64,000 bases of DNA from Erodium maritimum (taxonomy: Eukaryota > Streptophyta > Magnoliopsida > Geraniales > Geraniaceae). Below, in pieces: positions 23,665-34,622 of the stretch. Where the stretch lies: positions 135,749,203-135,813,202 of the forward strand of contig OY997588.1 of the NCBI GenBank assembly GCA_963921825.1. Reading direction: 5' to 3'. Made by a program: the position numbers and the translations under genes. How positions within the stretch are numbered: position 1 is the first letter of the stretch; every line of letters begins with the position of its first letter. The notes under the pieces were generated by a model, which saw only the letters and a program-made list of their open reading frames with translations, did not search any database and was not told the DNA's origin.

Positions 23665-26600
23665 TGTCACGCCCCAAATCCGGTTTTGACCGGACTCGAG
23701 ACGTGACCGGGATTAAAAGTAGAAAAGCAATAATTAAATACCAAAACCTTTATAATATCAAGGTAAACTCTCTCAAATCAACAACCGTAAATAGTTCCAA
23801 AACTTCCAATGAGTCACAACTCAACATAAAGAGTCAAATGAATAATGTTTAAAACACATGACCAACATAACTCTAAGATAAACCCCAAAATGTCCAAAAG
23901 CTCCCGAGCCTCGAACTCACTAGACATCAGCTACGCCTGTAAAACAATAAGAAAACCAAAGGGGGGTGAGCTTACGCTCAGTAGGAAAAACCTTAACAAC
24001 TCAACCATTAGGTCAATACTGTACTGGATAAACAGGTAACTCAAATAACAACAAAATACGATTAACAACGAAATAATATGTAACGAGATAGAATAAGATA
24101 AGTGCGATAAAATAATATATATAAACAAGATAGAATAAGATAAGCACTGTACTATTAAAGATAACTTTAACTTGAAAGGTTTCATAAAAGAATTATTATA
24201 AAGTATCATAATGATTAAAAGAGAGTAATTGATATCACGCCAACCACTTGTTTTCTCAAGCCTCCGATCCATGAATAGATTCTAGCGTCACCTCGGTTCC
24301 CATATTCCGATCCGCTAGAGTATTCATATCACATCAGATTTTCCCTCGGTCCAGAGGAGGCACATACATCGGAGCATCGGAAACCATCTCATATGGATGC
24401 TCATCGTCCGGATTCTCGAAAATGTCTCCAAAGGACCATAAGTCATAGGGAACCAAGGTATTGCTCCCGTAGGACGCACACACTTGGGTGAAACCGTTGC
24501 AACCATCTCTCATAAAGTAATCCAATCACTATCCCGTAGGATCTGCCGAGATCTTAGGCTCCAATAATCAATCAATATCCCGTACGATCTACCGAGCTTT
24601 CAAGCTCCTATAATCTATCAATATCCCGTAGGATCTGCCGAGCTCTCAGGCTCCAATAATCAATCAATATCTGTAGAATCTGCCGAGCTTTCAAGCTCCT
24701 ATAATCTATCAATATCCCGTAGGATCTGCCGAGCTTTCAAGCTCCTATAATCTATCAATATCCCGTAGGATCTGCCGAGCTCTCAGGCTCCAATAATCAA
24801 TCAATATCCTGTAGGATCTGCCGAGCTTTCAAGCTCCTATAATCTATCAATATCCCGTAGGATCTGCCGAGCTTTCAAGCTCCTATAATCTATCAATATC
24901 CCGTAGGATCTGCCGAGCTCTCAGGCTCCAATACTCAACCAATATCTCACTGTATCTGTCAAATCCAACCACCACAACGACACCGGATTACCCCCCCCCA
25001 GTGTAGTACCGAACCAAACAAACAAACATTTCAAGGATAAAAATAAATAAACAAGCACTAAATTCTTCCAACAATGAACACTTCTCAAATCACACTTTCA
25101 CCACAGCAAAGACACCCAATAACATTCCACACTTACCGTATACTTACCTGTCACGAACCAGCGGTACATCGATCACCTGATTGTACCCCTTGGCACAACC
25201 AGTCATACTCGATCATCCGTTCAATCAACAATTATATCAACACAATCACTCAATCAATCAAGTAAGCATTCAACCAATCAACAATCATGTGAACGATCAA
25301 TTAAGCATTCAATCATATAAGCTAACTAGTTTCATTAGACTCTTAGTTGTCCTAATAACGAGCAACCAAGCATGTGAACCTAACACACAACTAATCCGAG
25401 AGCTCTTCACAGCCTCTCTACCAGTAAATCAATTCTCAAGTATTGAAAGCGAGTTACACTACTCATCTTCATCCTAAACATGCATTCTAGACACTTCCGG
25501 TTATTAATAATTGAAAGACGATTATTCTAGTTATTCGCATCCTATAGGCAATTCTAGGACCTTTCCGATTTTATTAACCTAACATGCATACTAAGCGTTT
25601 AATTAAGAAGTTAAGACTTTCCCTACCTCTTGGTAAACCTCTAACACTCTGTTGTCAAACTCGGTGGTCACAACTCCGTCCTTCACACGGGTTCCGGCGT
25701 GATTCTTCGTTCTTCAAGCTCTAGTCCAAGTTCTTCCTTCCTTCCTTGCTCGATACCACGGTCTTAGACCACCATAAGACCAAAGTTAATAACTCAACGC
25801 TGTTCTTATCCCCAAAGTACAGAACAACACTCAAATAATGGAAATAAGGTTTGAAGAAATGATTTAAGAATCGAAAAGGGCTAAAAGGAAGGGTTTTGGG
25901 TTCTGGGGGTCTGATCCGGAACGCCATACGGACCGTGTGGCTAGCCGTGTCGGAACCTGGCACGGACCATATCACAGTCCGGGCCGGTAGCCAGCACGGA
26001 CCGTGTCACAGACCGGCCCGGAGTGCGACACGGACCGTGTGAGGTATCGTGCCGAACTCTCATCCGTTCCGTGCCGCGTGCCGTGCCGCTACCAGGCCCG
26101 TTTCATCCGGCCTGCCGTGCCGGCACCTGGTCCGGTCCGGGTCACGTTCCGCGCCAAACCTGACCAGTTCCTTCCCCTTTCTTCCCCAACTCGAGTTTCA
26201 CGAAAATCACCATTAAAACCCCATTTCCAAGTCCTCTCAACTCCAAAATGTTCATCCAAGGTTACCCAACATCAACACCCTCAATGGGTTCATCAAAACT
26301 TCAACCAAAACACAATCCAAACATCCTACTTCACTACTTCTTCTCCAAGCAACAACCACAAAGCTAGTTCTTCAACTTTGAGCCAAAAACCCACCAAACT
26401 CAAAGACTGAAAGTGGATAGAATGAGAAGTTTAGAGCATCCATACCTTGAGGATGTGTAGGAGATGAAGCTAGCAAGCTTGAGAAGGAGGAATGGTGGAA
26501 AGATAAGCCAAAAACCCCTTCTTTGCTCTCTTTCTTCTTGCTCAAGCCAAGAGCTCCTATCATCTCTCTCCCTTTAGAAATTCTCTGTAGCAAAATGAAG

Positions 26601-27040
26601 GTGAATGCTGAATTTCTGTCCAACAATTGCCTTAAATGACCTACAAGTTAAATGACCAAAAGCCCCTTGCTAGTTTTATCCAATTAGAGCCTTTTATGGA
26701 GGGTCAAGAGGTCATTTCCACTATTTTTCTTCTCATCCAAGCCTACAATGCCATTTGGCATTGTGGGAGCCACTTTAAATTAATGAAAATCCAACAGTCC
26801 AATTTTAGTCGAGAAAGTCGATATAAAGTCTAAGTTTGACCAGAAATTGACCGTTACAATATTACAGTCAAACTGAAGGAAATGACCCAACTAAACTAAC
26901 CGTGATGACGGCTAAGCTTTTTGGGTCCCGGAAATGTCCCGAATGACTTCCTGAGTCTTCGGTTGACTTTTTCCGGCCAAAAGTCAAACTTAGTCGGAAT
27001 TCGCCGGTTCTATCGGGATCGACCGGGGGCGGTTCTTACA
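23665..27040 (+). mobile_element. Solo LTR, about 3.4 kb, same family as 4552-7449
   Basis: Starts TGTCACGCCCCAAATCCGG and ends CGGTTCTTACA, with a perfect 5-bp duplication GTATA (23660-23664 and 27041-27045). Both ends match the LTR at 4552-7449 closely, including the shared 'gtgagcttacgctcagtagg' near 23967. The middle differs: it contains a 46-bp tandem array (24530-24945). A GC-rich zone (25905-26160) is built from repeated 'cacggaccgtgt'-type inverted motifs. No internal domain, so a solo LTR; no coding capacity. Confidence 0.92.
24530..24945 (+). repeat. 46-bp tandem array, about nine units, two unit types
   Basis: Units share 'atcccgtaggatctgccgag'. Type A continues 'ctctcaggctccaataatca', type B 'ctttcaagctcctataatct'. 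By eye the order is A B A B B A B B A, so the recent part has a three-unit (about 138 bp) higher-order period. Units differ by a few substitutions (for example 'ctgtagaatc' in the fourth). Confidence 0.85.
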
Positions 27041-28635
27041 GTATAGTTGCGCACCAACACCTTTCAAGTTCCAGATAAGTTAGGCCTACTTTGTCGGTCT
27101 TCAGAATTTGTATCGGTGGTCCCAACCGCTACTGCATCTACATCTTTGAGACAACCTTTTGATTCCAATGACCGAGTTCTTCTGTTTTTAGTCTCACGAA
27201 GTTTGAACTTTATGCTTTTTTAATTTCCAATTTTCCGTTGGTTTTTAGATTCTATTGTGTAAATGTTCATCGGTTAGTGCCTTCAGACGTTTATCTATAA
27301 ATTACGTATTTACGTTGAAAAAATAATATATAATGAATTAAAATAAATAACCAGCATGTATAAAATATAAGTTTTCGAGGATTAGATTGTGTAAAAGCAT
27401 GTGAAGCTGTATGAAAAAGGCGATGCTGATACGGAGAATCTCGATTGTGTCTGATGTCGGTTCACATTTACGAATCTGTCGTGCAGTCGACGTCGCGTAT
27501 GAAGGCTTGTTGCTATAACTGGACCCCGATGTTTAAAACGACATCGTAACCGAGAGAAGCCTTCTTCATTGTTCCTTGATGGGAGCCAATAAAATGGTGC
27601 CATGTGACACGATAAATTGGATCAATTAAACGTCAAATTAATGTTGTTTGAGGAGATGAACACATTTCTAACGACACTGAAACAGTTGAAGTTTGACAGG
27701 AATGATAAGCACAATTCAAGGCCGAAATGACCAAGCTAGGTAAATTACCTAGTTATCTAAATTTTGTTTGGGAATCCTGACTTTGTTGATCTGAGTCAGA
27801 GATCATCGGATTCCTGCGGGACAGAGATCATCGGGTTCGGATTTTCTGAGGTCGCATTTTCCTTGATTTTGACAATCCTGACTTTGTTGATCTTGGACTT
27901 TCAATCCTTAACCGACTTCGGCATTCCGATTGGATCCAATTGTAGAGTTTATCGTTGGTCGAGTCATAGAGCTACAAACACTGCAAAACAATGAGAAATT
28001 AATATAGGTGTGTTTAAAAAACAAAATATAAACAAAGCTTACACATAAAAATTACTAACGTGAACCTTCCTTTAAAACTTATATTACTCCAAAGGGTCAA
28101 GTGCACCCTACATGGAGGCCTTCGTCGGCACGTACGCCTAGATAAGGGACTCGATAACTCGGGTAATTCTTTTGTGGGTGATTTTTGGATGATCCTCGGA
28201 GGTAGGAATCTTTTTCGTAGTGCTCCATTCGAGTTTAACCCCCCCCCCCCCCCCCCCCCCGTTTTTTCCATCTCCTTCTATGTCTGGACGGTCGAGATGA
28301 AACCCTTTTTCCCACCCATGTTCTTCTTATCAGGGTCGTTCGACGACTCACCCACGGCCCTCATTCCCTAGAATGACGAGAACGACCTCACTATCTCCCT
28401 CTCTATGTTGGTCTCCCTCTTACTGTTCATTTTCATGGTTAGAGCAATAGCGGCATCCCACCTCTTTGTCGCCACGTTCCGGACGTACCAAACATCCTTC
28501 GTAGTTGTAGAGCTCGATGCCACTCCAAGAATAGGTCTTGGTCGAGTAGAAGATGTCGCTCATCAGAGGTAAAACCAAAGGCACCATCGTCGGCCATATA
28601 CCCCGACGAGCCAGGCTCCAACGGATCTTGAGTCA
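27041..28635. other. Intergenic DNA with a poly-C run
   Basis: 27046-27300 continues the region interrupted by the LTR. 27700-27990 has no recognisable gene. A run of more than 20 C lies at about 28240-28260. 28280-28635 contains short open frames with no recognised domain and may belong to the same transposon as the repeat cluster that follows. Confidence 0.35.
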
Positions 28636-28900
28636 TGCTATAACGTTGTAGAGGTGACCAACTACTACAACGATATGTAAAGGCGTCGTAGAGGAATGGT
28701 AACTACTACGACGTTATAAAATATCGTCGTAGTAGTTGGTCACATCTGTGATGTTATGTAAAGGCACCGTAGTATTTACTATTCCTCTACGACGTTATTC
28801 AATGTCGTTGTAGAGGTTAACACTTCTGCGACAATAACCCATACCATCGCAAAGGTGACCAATTTTTACGACGGTAATATAACAGGGTGTCGTATAAACT
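28636..28900. repeat. CACTA-like subterminal repeat cluster
   Basis: Dense direct and inverted copies of motifs such as 'ctacgacg', 'cgtcgtag' and 'gaccaactactac'. For example, 'gaccaactactacaacgata' near 28656 is mirrored by 'tatcgtcgtagtagttggtc' near 28720. Such arrays are typical of subterminal regions of CACTA (En/Spm) transposons. No CACTA terminus or transposase was found, so the assignment is tentative. Confidence 0.4.
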
Positions 28901-29151
28901 AAAAGCTAATGTAATGTACAAGAGTTTATATTGTTTTATTTGGATGAAATGATGTCAGATCAATATATGTTAACATATGGATTATATTTTCAGTTATGAA
29001 CTACCAATGTTCTAGATTGTATGTGTGTAACTTTTAGTTATCAAATTTATTTTATTTTATTTTTAAATTTAAGGATTGAAAAATCTCTTTTCTTTTTAAT
29101 TTCAAGTATTTTTTAAAAAAATAAAAAAATTAGATAATCTGACGTGTTTTC

Positions 29152-29995
29152 CAATTTTTTTTAACGAAAGGTGCAATTCATTAATTTAACTTCAAATACA
29201 TCAGATGTGCATCAAGGAACAGACTCATTGACCACTCGAAAAGAACAGATAGAGAACCAATAGTTCAAAGTTATTTTTAAACATATAACCATCATAGATG
29301 GTTTTGAAATAACTGTTGAATACGGTATTGAACTCGCCATATAGGCAGGAAGGAAAGGTGGGGGATTGAAAAACGGAACTGGAAGTCCTGCTCACGATAG
29401 TGCCTAAATCCTGCATATGGGGGCAACGCGACCGAGCTTGAACTGCATCAGTTGTATTGGGAGGATATATATGAAACATGGTTCCCTCCCAAGAAAAGTC
29501 CTTGAATCTCTGCTCGCTAGTTTTTGATCTTGCGAAAACGAAATCAGAGAAAATAAAAAAGACCCACTCGATTAACCATATCCAAAATCAAGAGGGGGGG
29601 GGTCGAGGAGGGTGCAGTGGTGGAGGCCAGGGGGATGGACCCGCCGACGGTGGCTTCAGAGACAGCAGCGACGGTATCAGAGATGAAAAGGGTTGATCGG
29701 AAGACAACGGGGGCTGCTCGAAGATGGGGATCGGTTGTGGGGAGGAACGTGGCAGCGGCGACAACGGGTACTGTGACGGCGACGGGGCGTGAAGCAAGGA
29801 CGGAGCAGGCGAGACAACCACTGAAAGAAGGGTTGCGGTAGGGGTTGAAGAGAAGGGAGGACGACACCATGACGACGGAGTAGGATGACCAAACCGGGGC
29901 CGAGAGACAATGAGACGACCCTTAGGAAGAGCAATCACCTGCACCAGAAGCGCAGAAAAAACCATAACCCTAACAGAGCTAGAGAGCATAACTTT
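29152..29995 (-). mobile_element. Retroposon-like element (L1-type tail, no ORF)
   Basis: Read on the minus strand, it starts near 29995 with a GC-rich leader ('ctctctagctctgttagggttatgg') and ends near 29165 with 'aatgaattgcacctttcgtt' followed by an A-rich tail, a pattern of plant L1 ends. There is no reverse transcriptase. Target duplications could not be confirmed. Open frames in the GC-rich part show no known domain. Confidence 0.35.
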
Positions 29996-30917
29996 TTCCC
30001 TCCAGACCTAAAAGTTCGTTTTCCAAATTTTATAGTTTACAGAATACATATTTCTAACATATTTTATAAATTTCATAATTAGAAAAATATGTATTTTGCA
30101 ATCCCACTTCATACACATTCGGTTTTTGAAATAAATTGCATGCTTTTTATATTACATTTCATTTTTAAATAATATAAATAAAATAACTAAATAATCTAGC
30201 TTAGACAAAAATTTAAGCATCACCAAAAACTATATATATTTTTTATGTTTGTTCTATCATGGACAAAAACTTGAACATCATCCATCAATAAGTGTAATAC
30301 TAGGAATGTGGATACTCTCATATCAGTGGCATGTTTCCTCTTTTCTCTAGCATTACCTTATCACAAAATTAGTAATAATGAGAATATGGATGCTCTCATA
30401 TCGGTTCATTGTTTGTGGTGTTTTTCGGTTGCCCATAAAAATTATTATAATTACTATTTTGTTGGTCTCTGGTCATGTTATATTGAATGAGACTATTCTC
30501 TATTATTCCTTTTATCTTTGTGTTTCTTTAGAGTATCTACATAATTGAACGGTTTGATAACTATTCGATATCCCGTCATTTAAATTATCGACCGAAATGT
30601 AATTTGTCAGGTCAATTAACGCTGCAGTCGCTCAGTAAATTCAAGCCAACCAAATCATTCAAGTTTTGGGGATGTCAGTTGCAACCAATTATCCAACGTC
30701 AAGTATATGATTCATCAGTAGAAAAGAACCGTTGGTCTCTTTATCTCCTCTGTATAAGATTAAAACTCCCCCTCTCTTCAAATTTTCAACAACTAATCGT
30801 TTAATTTTTATCTACTTCAATACCACAAACAATCTCAATCCAATTGATTCTCACATCAAAATGTATTACTGTTTCAGTCCCCTTCCATCATGCGATTATA
30901 TTCTTGATTCTCATTTT
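29996..30917. other. AT-rich intergenic spacer
   Basis: No gene or repeat recognised. A near-repeat of 'aatgtggatactctcatatc' at about 30305 and 30384 is a short local duplication. Confidence 0.45.
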
Positions 30918-32410
30918 TTTATCGGCAAATTTTATTGAGAAACAGGTTTTCAAAATGAAAACGAGGCTATGAGAGAAACCCACTGGAACAGACACGAGCA
31001 TGCTAAAAAGAACCTCAAACCAGTAAACAAACCCAGACACTGGAAACTACATGTCTAATACGCATATTTGACTGCCATAAAGTAAACCAATACAAACCCA
31101 ACCAGGGGTTAAAAGTAACAAATAACCAAGACTCTGAGAAGCCTAATTTTCCAAATGTTAAGTACAATACAACAACAGACTCTAAAAAGCCAGATATACC
31201 TAACATTAAGCTCGAAACAAACAAAGGTCAGAGACCCTAAAAACACACTAACAAGCCACTCAAACCGAACACCGCTACTCAATCCACCCACCCAATAACC
31301 CAACCCCAAAGAGGGTCGGGATAACCTAGCAATGCCCAACAATTCCAGGTCCCCTCCTCCTAGCTCAAATCAAAAGGACTTCCAGAAGCCGTTAGGCTGT
31401 ACCCCTCACGGTGGCCAACACCGACCGTGAGGCCCCAACCACATAAAGGATGAGGAACTAGAAGAAATTTGATAAAGAATAATGGAAGAGAGGTCCTGAG
31501 AAGTTATGGGGGCGAAAGCCGGTTGTAACATCAAATCCGCTTCTCTCTGGTATCGAAATACGAGATCCCACCGGTGGCCATTACCAACACGGCGACCACG
31601 AGGGGAGAGACCTCTACGAGGCAGCGAAAAAGACAAGGAGGAAAGAGTTAGACGGCCAAAATTGTAGCTGTTAATGCCAATCCAGAACAGATCTCAAAAC
31701 AAACCGTCGAGTAAAATCCCCACCCACAACTCTAACTTCTTCAACACCATGGCCTACCTTGCCAAAAACCCATCGCCGGAGGCCAGCCGCTCCGACGAAG
31801 CCCGGGAACCCCCGAGGAATAGAAGAAGAAAAACAGGGGATCAGAAGTAGGATAACTCGCCGCGACGACACTCGGAGCTCTGGAGAAGGCAAATAGCAAA
31901 TCGGGAGACAAGATCAAGCCAGACTGCGTCATCCAGACCTTGAACAGAAGGGAAAAACGTCCCACTCAGATATGCAAGACCCGCCACCGATGATGAAGAA
32001 AACACCACCACGCTAGAGAAGAGAGGCTCGAGGAAAAAGGTTCACCCCGATTTCCCCCACCACCAACAAATCTGACCCCAGAGAATCCAGATCTAGCCCA
32101 AGTAGCTCTTCCCCGGTGTCAAAACCGACACCCTACCACCGGTCATAGCCGGAACCTACTCCATAACGGAGAGAACGGGAGAAGAACGGGCTAACCTCTA
32201 GATCCCCAACCACCAGATCTGAGGCATGAGGGGCTTGATGTGGAGAAAAGGAAGGGAAAAGGCCGGAAAAGAACAAGGGGAGAAAAAAAGGAGAGGCCAC
32301 CGGTGACAAACAGCAACAAAAGTTGCGGAGGCGTCACCGGTGACCGGACAAAGACGATAGGTTTTTTTAGTGAAGCGAGAGGAAAAAAACCAGAGAGACG
32401 TGGATCACTG
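30918..32410 (-). mobile_element. Non-autonomous retroposon, internally deleted L1-like
   Basis: Read on the minus strand, it runs from about 32410 (GC-rich leader with 'ggtcaccggtgacgcctccg') to 'tctcaataaaatttgccgat' followed by an A-run at 30925-30918. The ends are flanked by similar 14-mers, TGATTCTCATTTTT on the left and TGATGCTCAATTTT on the right (12 of 14), as expected for target-primed insertion. It is 1.5 kb and lacks endonuclease and reverse transcriptase, so it must have been mobilised in trans. Short open frames (e.g. 31406-31636, 31671-31892 on the minus strand) have no recognised domain. Confidence 0.5.
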
Positions 32411-34059
32411 ATGCTCAATTTTAGGCTTCCCAAACACCTTACAACTAGTTACCCTACTCTCAAACATCCTGCTTCTGGTCTTCAAACACTTCCTATCACT
32501 TCCAATTTAATTCTTCCAATTTTGAAGCACCTAGTCCTTTATCTTCTCTACTTTAGATTTTATTTCATCACATTAGGATATAAAATTTCAATTTTGTTAT
32601 TATGGCTTCTTCAAAATCGTTCAAATGAATTAAAACCATTTGTCTTTGATATTGTTTTTCCGATTTTGAATTTTTGGGGTTAAATAGCGTAATTGTACAA
32701 TATAGTGACGATCTGGATAGATAATTCGAACATTTAAAGGAGAAATGGTAGAATTTGGTAACAAAATGCATGTAGCCTGGCTATTCTAATATGTTATCAA
32801 TGTCTTCCATATCCAATTTTCTTTCACCATCTTTCGTGTGACACCCTCTCAACTCTTCACTCCAAATCTTTTTCATCAAAGGTTTTCGGATGTTATTACG
32901 TACTATACATCTTTTGTGCACAACCATCGCAACTTTAAACTCTTACAACCGGTTATCCAAATTTCAGAAAAATACATACTACTTGTTCTCGTTAAGAAAA
33001 TGACGAAAACACATTTGATACTAATTTAAAAAAAGACTTCATAACTACAAAAATCATTTTAATCAGATGTATAAGATGGTTGAGTAGATATAAAAAGACT
33101 CCTGAAACGATAAAACTTTTAAGAAGATTGCAAAATGGTATTTTTTTAATTATGGTCAAAGTATTTCTGTTTTTTTATATATAAAATGGGCTGTTTACAT
33201 TTGTTTGAACGTTTAGATAACTTTAACTAACGGTTTGAAGTTGGGAATAATTATGCCTAAAAAGAGGTTTGCAACTAACTCTAGTTTTATACCGTAACAA
33301 AAATGATTTGGAAGAAAGAATTTGGAGTCGGGTAAAGCAATCAAGGTGACTGGAATCTAACTTTTCATTGCCGTGGTACAAGAACAGCTGAACCTGCAAC
33401 GAGTTGATTAAATGCATGGTTTCCTATTTTTCTTAGTTCTAGGTCAAACTACATAAAGTACACTATTGTCAAGAATAAACAACGTTGTTATTGTATATGA
33501 AGCCAAATGGGAGCCAAATACTCAAATAGATGAAAAGTGGAATTCTAAGAGGATGTACATCATGGGATCACGGGTTCGCAATCATGTGTTGACGAGAATG
33601 AATTGCTATGCGAACTCCTAGTTTTAAAAAAACACCACATTATGGGGATCATGTATGGAGTCAGGGGTTTATATAAATACTGAGCAGATGCTGACTGGAT
33701 ATTTAATTATGTTTTTGCTAAATTTATTTCATTCATATTTAAAACAATAACTAAATTTGAAAGAAAAAAATGATAAAATGAATTCATAAATAAATAAATT
33801 AGCTAAAATGAAAATTAAACTTATAATTATTCAAAAAATAATAATAAAAAGAAAATAATACATTCACAATTCGAAGTGTAAATCAATGTTTTTTTTGTGA
33901 TCAAAGACATTAAATAAATTATTTAGAACAATACGAACCTAATGACTATAAATTTATAAATTTTGGACACCGTTTAAACAAAATCAGATTTGAAATAATT
34001 GCATTATTTTGATTTTTTTTGTATTAAATTTAATTAAAAAGAAACAAAAAAGCGTTAGG
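32411..34059. other. AT-rich intergenic spacer
   Basis: Strongly AT-rich, particularly 33700-34050. No gene, RNA or repeat structure recognised. Confidence 0.5.
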
Positions 34060-34262
34060 GATAGGTGTCACGCGAACATTGGCCAGGCGCGACTCGCGCG
34101 GACCACACACCATGCACCACGAATGTGAGCCGTACGTCGCACCGCACACCGCGACTCGCGCTAGTGTGGTGCGTGGTTGGCGAACCATGCATGGTGCGAA
34201 CCACATCCACGCGAGTCGCGGTGCGGAGGCGTGGTTCGCACGATGTGAATGGTCTAAGAATC
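34060..34262. repeat. GC-rich island with three copies of a GCGACTCGCG motif
   Basis: Inside AT-rich DNA, about 200 bp of high GC carry 'gcgactcgcg' at about 34088 and 34151 and its inverse 'cgcgagtcgc' at about 34212. 'cacaccatgcacc' and 'ggtgcgtggtt'-type arms are also inverted. The stretch could fold into hairpins. No gene. Nature unknown, possibly a foldback element. Confidence 0.5.
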
Positions 34263-34622
34263 ACAATATTCGGAACCTTGAAGCTGCAAATGGTATTTCA
34301 CACATTGACTTAAGTGCAACAAGTTTATCCAATGTAGAGAAAGAAAAAAGTCAAGTGCCATTTCTAAGTTGAAATCATTAACACACTTAATAAGGCACAC
34401 ACTTCTACAAGTTAAATAACTGTTTTAACATAAATATTATTTTCCCATAGGATGAGCATTAGCGCAAATAGAGGTTGCTATGATCAGGAGATCTACATAT
34501 TCACGTCACTCTCAGCAATAAATAAAAAAGCACGGGATAGACGACATACATTAAGACGTTCTTCCCTAGACTTCAAAGGTGAGAGCCTTCTGCGCCGAGA
34601 CTGCCATATATTACATTATTTC

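Noticed and set aside
24530..24945. CRISPR-like array
   Set aside because: Head-to-tail 46-bp units without unique spacers; a tandem array inside an LTR.
29588..29989. Proline-rich protein gene on the minus strand
   Set aside because: Overlapping open frames occur in all frames of a GC-rich block, with no start context or domain; better explained as a retroposon leader.
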